A stretch of DNA of 64,000 bases from Phoronis australis (Eukaryota > Phoronida > Phoronidae), in contig NMRA01000129.1 of the NCBI GenBank assembly GCA_002633005.1, positions 751,108 through 815,107 of the forward strand, given 5' to 3'. Each line of letters opens with the position of its first letter. Position 1 is the stretch's first letter. A program made the position numbers and the translations under genes. Positions 12,435-24,700 of this stretch are shown here, one piece after another. The notes beneath the pieces were generated by a model. The model was given only the letters and a program-made list of their open reading frames with translations. It was not told the origin of the DNA and did not search any database.

Positions 12435-12703
12435 TTAATCAGTCGAACTTAGCGAAGATGGTGTTCCGGGACTCACAGTAGATTGCCCATGCCTACTGAG
12501 AGCAGGCGAATCATTGTTGTCGTTGTTGTCTTTTAACGACTCCATAACCTGCGCACTATATTGTTGTGCCTTGGCTCGTAATGTCGCAATACTTTCCGTT
12601 CTTAGTTCTTCCTTGTCTTTTTGTGAACCTTTATCATCAGACGTTTCCCCATTTTCCAATTCCTTCATTTTTTCGGCGGCTTCTTGTGACTTTTTATGCA
12701 TAC
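12435..12703 (-). CDS. Vsx: Vsx terminal coding exon 5 (end of CVC, OAR-like motif)
   Basis: Starts after ttgttgcag and supplies the last two bases of Ser270, then 88 residues and [14 protein letters not shown] completes the CVC region. An acidic/Lys stretch follows, then [19 protein letters not shown], which is OAR-like and resembles the same region of Vsx2. The tail is Asn/Asp/Ser-rich. Intron 4 upstream is only 243 bp. A possible polyadenylation hexamer ATTAAA lies on this strand at 12393-12388, about 45 nt past the stop; others further on are equally possible. Confidence 0.95.
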
Positions 12704-15700
12704 CTGCAACAAGAATGAAGAAATCAGAAAATTGCAGGCCTCGTGTCTCATTCTAAATAAATATAAATTCTCTAAAATGAGGCATTTGTGAACTACTACG
12801 CGCCAGTTAAGAACCGTTTTTTGCGTCAATGTTACGACGCATGTTCGTACGGTTTACGTTCGGCGAACCTGACAACAAAGGTGAATATAAACAGTTCCTT
12901 GACTCGGTCGCGTAGAGTTTCATTTGTTAGAAAGCATCTATCTTACTCAGTAGCCATGGGGCAGCCGAGTCCATAACTCCGTCTTTAGCCGTCTCCAGGA
13001 TCGTCTCCGGGAGAGGGAGTGAGTGTCGCACCATAGCTCCGTACAATCCGTACTCGGCCATAATGCTACTTCGTCCCCACTGCTTCTCCGTTTTTCTCCA
13101 CTTTGCACGTCTATTTTGAAACCAAACCTAAAATATATAAATACAGATGAATGTACACATACCGTTTTTCGATACGATAAGTGACCAACATTTCTCAAAA
13201 AAGGAAACTTGTATTCAGTTACGGTCACGCGTCACTTACGCAGTACAGTTCATGGAATAAGGAAAAGAATGACCTTTGGTGCGTGTCGTACTGACACCAA
13301 ATTCCTAGCGAGAAAAGCGAGATCACGCAAAATAACGCAAAATCACCCGACTGAAAGGCGAATGTTTCGCGAGACTGATTGAGACCTCAATGAATCATAG
13401 CACAACCTAGCAAATCGGCAGCCCGGTATTGAAATGATTGGTCGGCGAGGAATGTTGAATTATCAGATTTGTGGGCCAGAATTCATTATTTACGCCTCAT
13501 GTACGTGACTTATGTTTTGAGTCTACGGAACACAGCCCTGGGATCGATATAGGTCAACCGTATCGTAGACTCAAAACCATGCGTAAATGTGAGACATTTA
13601 TAATCGCTAAGTTTTACGAGTGTAGAAATTTCAAAACAAGTTTTAATTTTTAGTTTTTGAAGACATGATGTTTACTAACAACATCTCGAAAAATCCAATT
13701 CGTTTTTTTAAACGTAGTTTAGTCAAATACGTAATAACTTCGTGATAAGTTTTCTACTGTAACATTACATAAAATGCTCGCAATTGTTAGTCTGGTAATG
13801 GCAACAAAGTACGTCACCTGACAGTACTTGGTGGTGTGATAAAAGAAGAATATGCATAAAAACATCATGTCAACAACCAGATGACTGCATCATGAGAAAT
13901 ACGACCACTTGCAATTCGATAATTACTGTCTTGACAGGTTTGTCAAACTCATCACTGACATTATTATTGTCATAATAAATTCATTAGTGATAGTATGCTA
14001 TCATTTTACTTTTACCTGAGACAAACATCTTAGATAGCATGTCCGATTAGTTCACTAATTGTCATGAGAATTTGGTCTATACAACCACTGATTGCTTTAA
14101 CAAAAATCGCGAGAACCTGACAAATAATCCTAGTTTGCAGCAATACTTCTTCTGCGTACATGAAACAAGTGCATTTTTTAGTTTTCAATGCACAATCACT
14201 AAAGTCATTAAAAATCTTACCATCGATATTGTAAGTTTATTTTGTGGCCTGTTGAATGAAAGTTACTTAAGATTTAAGACAAAATTTTGGTCTTAACAAT
14301 TGCTGAAAAATGTTTAGCCAAGTAATTATGAGCGCATCACAGTTTAGAAATAATTGATAGGAATTATCTTAGTAACTAGCGGTATTCTCAGAGACCGCAG
14401 AGATTTAATTATTTTTCAAAAATAGTTGTGTGGTGTGTAAGACCAAATTTCTGTCAATCTTAAGTCATGTTTCATTATTTTGTTGACAAATTTTAATGTC
14501 ATGTTGAAAAAGGTGTCGTTTGGTTATAACTTCTGACTATTTTGCGTAACGTATTAAAATTTGTTGTAGAAAGATTCTGAAGCGGAACAGTACCTTTAAA
14601 TTAAAAAACGCATTTCAGTGACTGTATGGTGAACGGTTAAATTTAAAGATGTACATGTATAACACCACCTTTCGGTGCGTTCGAATGTTTCCGTCGGTGA
14701 ACAGTCCCTGAAGCGCCCGATTCATTTTAGGATACGTTTTCATTTTGTAAGAACCAACCCTGTAGCTGCATGGGATATGAAGATACCGGTTTGCAAAAAA
14801 TGACTGTACGTGCACGATATTGTCTGAATGTTATCAGGAGTTTAAAAACTAATTTAAAAATTCATTCGTGAACTTTATTTGCTTTGTTAAAATTAATACC
14901 GGAGTAAAAAGAGGCCATTTTTGGAGAGTTGTTTTGTTTGATCAAAGGTTTATGCTACGATTCGTTTATTACAACATTGAGCCCATGTTTGATTATAAAG
15001 ACGCCTAAAATTCAAATTAAACCGATTTTTTGCATGTTATACAAATCAACAAATCCCCAAAGCCGTGTGTTCAGGCATTCACTAACAGTAATCACAGGAA
15101 AATTTAACTGGTCAATGAAATGCTGATTGGCCTCAACTTGAACTCCGTCGAGTACAAAGTGATTAGTTGAAAAAGCGCGAGAAGCTAGACGTTAAAACGA
15201 GGAGCAAACTTGACAAGTTTTTATTGCATCGCTAAGTTAAATAATTAAAAACAATAAGTTATTGATATTTTAGATTGGTCGTAAAAATCCGACAAGAATA
15301 TTTAGTTTCAGTCTACTTTTGGCCATTCTGGGAACTATAGGTCATGTGGTATTGTTTGTGATGATTATTTATTAACCACGGTCGTAAAACCGGCCTACTT
15401 TCGACAAAGTTTATTTTGTTTATTGAGAATCGACTGGTTTGTTAAAAAATCAAACTTCGTGAAAACTCACAAAGCCTTGTCCAGCTTCAAACCCAAACAA
15501 TTCAAAACTCAACAAAAAGGCAAAAACAGATACTTCTCTCCGCCCGACCCTTTAAATTTCACTGTATGTGTGAAGGTGAGTGTGTCTTGTTGGTAAATGT
15601 GCACTGCTTTGCAAAATAGGCGGACGTTTGGAGGCCAAAAACAAAAAGAACGGCATAATGTTTTAGGCCAATGCAGGGGACATTCTAGTTTTTGTCGTGA

Positions 15701-18700
15701 TGTTCATAGGCCAACAGAAACTGACGATGGATGTTCAATCTTTCATGAAATTCGTGAAGACTAAAATTTTATCAATTGGACAATGTTTTATAGTGGATGA
15801 ATCCATTTTGCATCAGAAAATACTTGTGAAACCAATACTCAGTAAATGAATGTGATTATAAAACCGTCAGTTGTGAAGGCGGTTCACCATTAAACCATTA
15901 CTGTGGTCAACTTTCTCCCCAAGGGCCACCATTAAGGAAACTAATTTAACTAATTTTCCAAACATTGCTTAAAAATTAATATAAATATACCAATTAAACC
16001 GTAGAATCCAAGTGGAGAGTTGAAACACTGGCCACTTGCTCTGAAGAAAAGACATCTACTTGCGTTTGAACACTAGTGCCCGGGTATAAGTGGTCCTAAT
16101 GTAATCAAGTTCAGTTGCTCGATGGAACAGTGGGAGACGGAGGAAGGAGTAAGAAATTGTGAAGTGGTGAATCGGATAACATTCGTCTCTACACAAGGAC
16201 TGGTTCGCATTTTTAGTAGAAAGCCCAATCAGGGTGTCCAATCTTCCTCAAAAACCGCGCAGGCGTTATCACGAACAGTGTTCAGTTCTCGTGTGTTTTG
16301 CTTCTCACACAGCGTAATCATTTCTATGCGAATACATTTCTTATCTCATAAACCATTTCTTTTCAATTTTTGTCAGGAGCTTGATGTAACGTATACAAAC
16401 TGTAGTGATACAGGTCGACTCAAATGTGTTACCTCGTTTTTGCTTCTTATTTATCAGGAAATCCCTACCAATTCAAAGTTACTATGAATGGACGACAATT
16501 TTACCAAGTTACAAAAAATAGTGTCGATTTGATAATATTTTATTGCCTGTTTAAAATTTGCCCTAGGTGTCCACCGTTTTGCTGCAGTGACACTTGCAGG
16601 CGTCGTCAAAGTTGTCACTCACTCGACTGCATTCGTTGAGGTGCACGTACTGATTTTTTGGGATGATTTCTGATGTTTGGACCATTTGTATATACATCAT
16701 TTGTCAAATAAGCCCATCAATAAAAATCGAGCCGGTGCTGCCGGCTCGCGTCTTCGGCCGCTGAATATCCCGCCAAAGCTCTGTATAATCCAATCAAGCG
16801 TCACATTAACTGTATCAGGGATGGTCCCATTCTGTTGGAACCACCACTGATCTCTTCTGGTAACCCTTTCCTCCCTGAAGCTCTACAAAATTGGTCATGC
16901 ACCAACATACAGTGACGTGGCTGCCCACCCTGTGCATTCTGAGAAGTACGAAGTGTCTGTGACACGTAATTAGAAGGTACTGCACCCCCAAAAGACATTG
17001 TTCCTTGAATTCACGAGTCAAAAATGACAGCTGCCTGCAGATGCACTTGCAGCAGAAGGGTGGACACGTGTTGCAATGTTTAACAAGTCATAAAACGGCA
17101 ACGAATGAACATTATTTTTTGTAACTTTATGGAAACGTCATCCACACATAGAAATTATGATTTGTAAAATGTAGAAGCAAAAGGATTGGTAACATTTGCA
17201 AGGGGTCACAGTTATTCTGCCGGTGAGAAAAGATCACTGTTTTTAAGTAAAGAGATTTAGTTCGCGAGAAAATAAATGTGTTAGAATTGCAGTAATAAAG
17301 TCATGAAAAGTGAATCGGGTTTGTGAGTAAATAACGTTGTTAGTGAGAACGCCCTTGGGCAAAGCGTTCAGATTTTCACAGTTGGTTAAATGCTCATGGA
17401 AATCTTGCAAACAGTTGATATTACCTGAACTGAGAGGTTAAGTACAATACTGAAAATCTGCACACATAAAAACTATAAATCGTTCAGTTCCCTACGATAT
17501 CATGTACCGATAGCATAACATAATATTATAGACAGAAGTGCAAACTCTGCCGTCGTTAACCCCCGCCACTTTTTTAAATTAGGTCAACAAGGCTGAGAGA
17601 AGATATAAAATTTCAATTGATCTTCAGAATTGAAGGTGAGAAATGATTCTAACCCTATTGTCATCTTGTTCGCCGTCAACTCTCCGGAGATGAACCGTCA
17701 CTGTTTATCAACTGCCGCTCTTTGCTCAGCAAGAAAACGTTTAATTGTTGTAATTATTCAAATCAGAGAAAATGTTCATCACTCCCCCAGAGGAATTTGG
17801 ACTCTACATAGACGGCGATGTAAAACAATTAGAAAATTAGTTTTTTATTGTGGCGAGTGACGCGCTAAATTGCTCAGTAATGACGTTATTGACTAACAAA
17901 CGTACATTATAAATTGTTAATTTGTGTAATTTGTTTGCATTCTCCGGATGACAAGTCGTTGGAACCTCTTGACAATTTAACCATCACTGGTGGTGAACGT
18001 GTTCGCAATTGTATAGTGTCAGACTTTACTTTTCATTAATAAGTTAATCACCAAATGCAAAAGATCAAAAATTGTAATATTTTCATGTCTTGCTTTAAAC
18101 CTCATCGCAACGTCACTGGACAACGTTTTAAGCTCAAAACAACAAAAGAGATAATATGTCCAATGGGCTGAACATTGTGTTCGTTGATGTCAATAATGAA
18201 AATCAGTTTGGTACACTGAAAGCGTTGAATTCTTCATAGGTAGTTTTCAACGATTTTGCAGGAAAATTGCAATCGCGGAGGGTAATTTTAAAAAATGGCC
18301 AAGGAAAGGGAACTTGGTGACGATTGGGAGCAGGTGGTAAGATTGGTGGGCCCAGGGTACATTTTCAAATTTGTTATGACTGGGTCATATCGAAAATGGT
18401 GTGGCGACGAATCAGAAGTTGTCTGTCCCCCCCTCCCCCCTCCCCTCACAACTGTTAAAACTTCCTACGGATTTGCGGTAGCTTATCATTACCAAATGCA
18501 AATGACAGGCATAAAAACAATGCCAAAAATAGAACTGGTCGCTAACAGAAGTCGAGTGCTGATCTAACATGAGTGGAGCTTATCAGAAGTATCACAGTAT
18601 GTGTCTATGAATAAATAAAACTGTCGGACATTCAAATTAGTTACTAGATAACTAAAATAATGTGCCACCTGTAAGTTTGTTTGTACAAATTTCTATTTTT

Positions 18701-21700
18701 ATTGAAACAACTTGTGAATGTGGTATGAAACAAAACCTGTATTCTGTCTTCGGGTAAGTCTGTCCTGAGGGAAAGCATCTCTCGTGCATACACATCCGGG
18801 TAATGAGCGTCTTTGAAAGCCTTTTCTAACTCCTCTATCTGGAAACTGGTAAAGATTGTTCTAGAAGTGAAAATAAGAAAGTTGTTTAGTTTCATTGAGT
18901 CACACTGAATGGAATCAGAAGTCAGCCAGTAATCGCACGAATTAACGTAAGCGAATTTAACTCCGCCCCCGACGGAAACGATGAAAAAACGCCCAACGAC
19001 AAGCCGTTTTGAGGGGTTATGAAGACATTCTTCCTTCGAAAACTGTGGTACCCTTTATGACATCCTAGATCCGCTTCTGATTAAAGTGAATCTCGTAAAC
19101 ATGAATTGCTCGTCCATCGCCTAACAACGGTGTCAGAAACCTCAAGGAAAGCAGGCAATAATTTAGTGTTCGAGATCCAATAAGATGAGCAAAGCGATAC
19201 AAGTATAATATTGATACGTGTAATTCAAGCCAGGCTAGACTAGTGGAAAAGGTTAAAGCTAAGTTATGTGTCATTTATCAAGCGCTTATGCTTTTGTATA
19301 TTAACGTAGGGGGAAAATGATGGAAGAAAATCTTTAAACTGGTGACGAAATGAATCATATGTTAACATGTAAATCTATTAAATATGAAATTTACTAAAAG
19401 TGAATCGAGTGTTTTAAAATGCATTTAATGACGCGCGCGAGCATACATATATACCTAAAAATCTGAACGCAAAAGACGTGTAAATACCATGCAGGCATAA
19501 ATGACGAACAGCAAATAGGGAAAGAAAGAGAGAGAGAGGGAGAGATTGCATGATATTAATTAACGGGATATTAAAACAAATACAATCTGATTTCCGTTGA
19601 ACTGATCGCAGCAACAGTTTCCTCTGTACATTCTCGACACTTTCGGTGAAATGGGCATCTTGAATCTTCAATATTCAAGATTTACGGTGTATACCGGCAT
19701 AAGCCACATATGACTGCGTGTGTCGAGATATTATTATTAGAACGAAAACAATCGGGAGGGCATTAATATGCTTAATTAGAAGGCATACTCTGAGACCTAT
19801 CTGGGTTATCATTATATTTTGGCATTACAAACCAATACACGAGTTACCCACAGTAATTAATTTCCATTATGTTGTTTTTGCTCATATCAAAATATGTTTA
19901 TATATTTAAGAAGAGTCTAGCACAGGCCACCGTGGAGATGGAATGTGTATTTTGATAATTGGATATATTTTAAGAAAAAGCCTTATACATGAACAGGAAC
20001 CGGTTCTTTCTATTTAAATGTATGCAAACATGAATTTGATTTGAGCACACATAGGTATCGCAACTGAAAACTACGAGTTTAGCTTTTCGGTATTTGATAT
20101 TTTCCACATAATACTTAAATGAATTGCCAAAAATCCTGTTACATGATACTACGATTCCATTGTTAGAACTTGAATACAAATCTAACAAACACTCTTTTGA
20201 TTGGAACTTCTCAACCTTGACACAAAGTCAAGAAGTTTAAAACAGTCTCAACATAAATAGTTACAAGTGCTTTTGTGCTTCAAAGCCTGGCAAGTAAATA
20301 CATGCTGCAACCAGGAAAAATTTGGTTTCATAGTTCGTGCTAAATTAGAATCTTAGATGTTTGATGTTTTATTGTACGTAGGCGGGAGTAGTTCATTATG
20401 TACTGCCTACACAAAGATCTTACGCTAAACGCAAATATTCGAACGACGTTTGCCAAGACTGTGACAAAAAATAAGGATTCTTCCTTAAAAGCTCATCCCG
20501 GATTCCAGCTGTCAAAACATGAACACATTTATTAAATAGCTCGAGTGTGTGAGACTGCTGTGAGAAGGCGTGTGTATTACGCGTGATGGGAGAATTCGGT
20601 GCTGTCCATCTATACCAGAAAAAGATATCTGATATAAGATCTAGCAACCGTGACATCAAGTGAGTCGTGACGGGTAGTCGTGGGTCCTCATACGTAACTT
20701 GCCAACCGATAGTTATCGCCCACAGGTGGCGATAACTTTTGAGTGGAAATATACTGAAAATTGGAAAGCCCAACAATTTGAGACTTACCTGTCTATAATA
20801 TTTGCCCTTTTTGGTGTTCTTTGATCCTTGTTACTTTTGCAGTTAAACTAAATTTTAATGCTACTGCCAGTACTACTTTTAGTCTCATTTTAAAAATTTC
20901 CGTTTTCTGTGAAAACACGAGGGCGTCTTTTGATGACAAGGGGTTAAAATGAATCACTTAAATGTACTCAATTTGCGTCTCCCTCTAGTTACCTGTGTCG
21001 TCTCTTCTTCTTATGTCGCTTGTTCAGGGACACTTTACTGCTGAACACATTTCTGTCACTCAAGTCGTCGTCTGGAAAAATAGCCAAAGATTGGTGAAAA
21101 CGTTCACACCTGTCAAGAGAACCTCATGCAAAGTCCAAACACCTCACATGTATACCCGAGAAGATAACTAATTATCACTGATTGTTTTATATGATTCCAT
21201 CGCTGTCAGTATTAGATATAGCACTATAAAAACAAGAAATTTAGTCAAAACTTGTTCCCAAATGTTCGAATAATGCTCATTCCACACGAAATCTTTTCTT
21301 TCAAAATTAACAGAGTTTAATGAAGAGTTTTATTTATATTTTTTAATTTCTGGCTGTGCACCTAGGAAATGGCCGCAAAATACGAACGACTCTGAATTTC
21401 GCTATTTATAAACGTGAACGCACACACAAGGCTTTAATTGACGAACAAGTTTGTTTTAGTGATATGTATATTCTACTGTATATTCTTACCTGATGAAAAT
21501 AAATGAAAATGTATGTCTCAAACTTAGTTTGATATAATAAATATCATACGTTTAGTCAAGCCGAAATAAGTTTATAGATAGTTATAACATGTTTTGACTA
21601 ATTTTTAGATGACTTAGCTGTCACGACAGTCTATAATAAAGTGCACAAACACGAACCTGTAATCCCAGATTTACTTGTAAAACCTATCAAAATAATCGTA

Positions 21701-24700
21701 ATTCCCAAAGCATCTACGTCAGTCCAAAGAGACATTTCATTTACCGAGAAGCTAAAGTGACCGATTTTGTAGTTAAATAATAATGAATCTCGGTTATAAA
21801 TTGCGTGAGGTTATTACTAATTAGAAAAGATCCGAAGCTTTGTCGATTCGGCTACCGTCTAATAACGCTAATATCTTCAGATTGTACCAATTAATTTCAA
21901 TCTCACTCCTTTAATTGGTATCGTTACAAGGAATAAATTGGCTAAAATCAATTTATATGGTCGGTTTAACGGCTAAACCCCAACATATAGACAAAACATT
22001 GGCTTTATTCCTTGTTGATGGCAGTCTTATTACCTTATGTATAGCCATTTAGTGGAGGTTTGTTGAAATGAAGCGAGGTTGATAGAGGTTTGGTGCATAG
22101 AGACATTCAAAGAAACTATCCTAATATACTAATAACTATTTATCTGAGCTCAAACAGTTGACACCATCGTGTGTTGGAAGTGGCCAACATAAATAGACGG
22201 AAGTTTTGAAGCTGATTTAAAAGCAATTAATACAATTTAGTTTCATTTAAAACGGTAGTGTGATCAAGGAAATCTTTTTTCTGAGATCACCCTCAAAGCG
22301 GAACCGAACTTGAAAGTCTCTCGTCGCTGCCAAGCGTTCTGGTGATAGATCCCACTCAGTGTAGACAATTTTGGTGTCGGACAGAGCATTTTAAGGGCAC
22401 TGGCAGTTGCCGGCCTTAGTTTCATCGACTGTCTGGCGGATAATGGCGAGAGTTGGCGACTCGTAATAAAATCACACAAGCATGACTCACTAATTGTTTT
22501 ATAGCTCCGCTAATGCTAATATCTTCAGGAAGTCTGTCCCATTCAGTTATAGTCCCAAAATTGCGTTTCTTCGGCCGTAAAAACGGCAATGCTTGTACGG
22601 TTGATGGTTATGATCAACCAACCTGCCACTGAGCTGTGTCTTGTAGAATGCCCAGGGTTTAATGAGTATATACTCCTCGCACTTTCGCCGTACTGAGAAT
22701 ACTGCGCCTTTGGAACACTGAGAACCGATAGCCCAAAATACGTCACGCTAGTACTACGGTACCCTTGTCTGTCACATGCACGTAGGCTATTTCAAATTCG
22801 CTGAATGTCTTGTAATCCGTATGTGTACTTGTTAGCGTTAAATTCAATGCACGCCGATGTTTACCATTTTGTAACAGATACGTGAAGTTTCACTCACATA
22901 TCTTTCAAAAATTGCTCCACTGTTTTACTCAAGTGTTTCACATCCACCTAATTCCGGATAGAGGTACAGCTTCGCGTAAGGGCGCATGAGCCTAAATATG
23001 CGCACATGCGTGTATTTGGGCGCATGAGCCTAAATATGCGCACATGCGTGTATTCTGAAAATTACATTTCGGGACGAAAAGTGAAATCCAAATATACGTT
23101 CTGGCAACTTTTACAGACTTTAAATTAACACATTTTTATTCACAGGATTTGCGTGTCTCAGATGTATGCAAGAAATGCTAGTTGTTCTGCGACAGCGAAC
23201 CTCTACAAAACGCAGGTAAAAGCGACGTCTACGGGATATTTTGGTCAATTCGAAAGTGCTGAGATAAAATATGAATCACGTTTTATTGGCTAATTTCGCT
23301 TTACCTGCTGTCGGTAAAGAGTGTGGTATGAGTTAAGGTACCTCTAATTTTTAACATATGTAAAGAAGTCACGGTGAAGCAATAACCGAGGTAATGTCTT
23401 CCTCCTGTCAGTGGGTAATGATGACGCGATGACGCACAGTTCACTGACCCGTCAATTATCATTTACCATGTATTTTTCATTCCGAAATGTGCTCTGTTCA
23501 TATTCTACTAATTTGACTTTTGTACGGTCATTATCACGTTTCCAAGGTCCCAAAAATTACAAAACGCAGCCTTAGTGACAGGCAGCCATTGCACAATAAC
23601 GCTAACGCTAATTAGCTCATGTCACTATACCTGTTTAGTGCAACTGAAATCTGTTAAAGAATTACACTATGCTGCAAGAATATGCTATACCCGACTGATG
23701 TTGAACTAACATTACTCCAAATAAAATGACAAGAGTAGCAGAACCTCGATAAAAAACATGAATGACATGAGAAGTGTTGTTTTTTTACTCTCGCCGAGTA
23801 GTTAGTGCTTTCTTATTGTAGTGTTTCGGTTTCTTAGCGACGACCATAGCAAAGGTGGTTTAGTTTATCTGCCAGATGCGTCATTAATGTGCATAATTGT
23901 TACAATACTTTTACCGTCGTACGTACCATAACGATGACTTTTTGCGAAATAGAACTTGCCACCTTGAACAAAGTTTGAAAATTTATATGCAAATCCTAAA
24001 GCGTCATTAAACCCGTGCTGTCTGCCAAAAACAACATTTGATTTAGACCATTTACTGCTATTACACTGGTCATGTCTTATTCCTTACTCAGTTTAGAAGT
24101 GATCTATGTGATGAAATTTTATGAGCTTGGTATGAAGAAATTACAAAACGTCAGTTGTGTATCAACAATTGAAATAACAGGGATGACAATGCTAATATTT
24201 TTGTCAACACAATAAAATCATACAATAATAAAACTTATCAAAACATACAATAATTATTGTAATTGATATCGAATAAAGTAAAACAGTACAGTACTGCGGT
24301 AGTTACAACTGCAGTCAATATGCAAATAACAGTGGTAGAGATATTGATATTAATGTTAATTATAACGATAGTAACAATTTTCCTTTCAGGCTTCAATATT
24401 ATCATACCACAAGAAATTAAAAAATGATAGCGTAAAATAATTTTCCCGAAATCTCGCTCTGTTTTCTTTTGAATGAGTTGTATGCAATGTTGAAAGCATT
24501 TTCTTTCGAAGTATGTTTCATATACTTTGGTTTAATTTGCGATTGGAAAACACGAATAGTATGTGTGTGGAGCCAGAGAAGAGGAGACTCATTTGAAAAA
24601 TTCTTTAATTATTAATGTATTAAACAGTTACTGAAATACCGACCGTGAAAACGTTAAGTTTATACCTTTTGAGGACTCAGATTTGTGAATTTTCTTGCTC

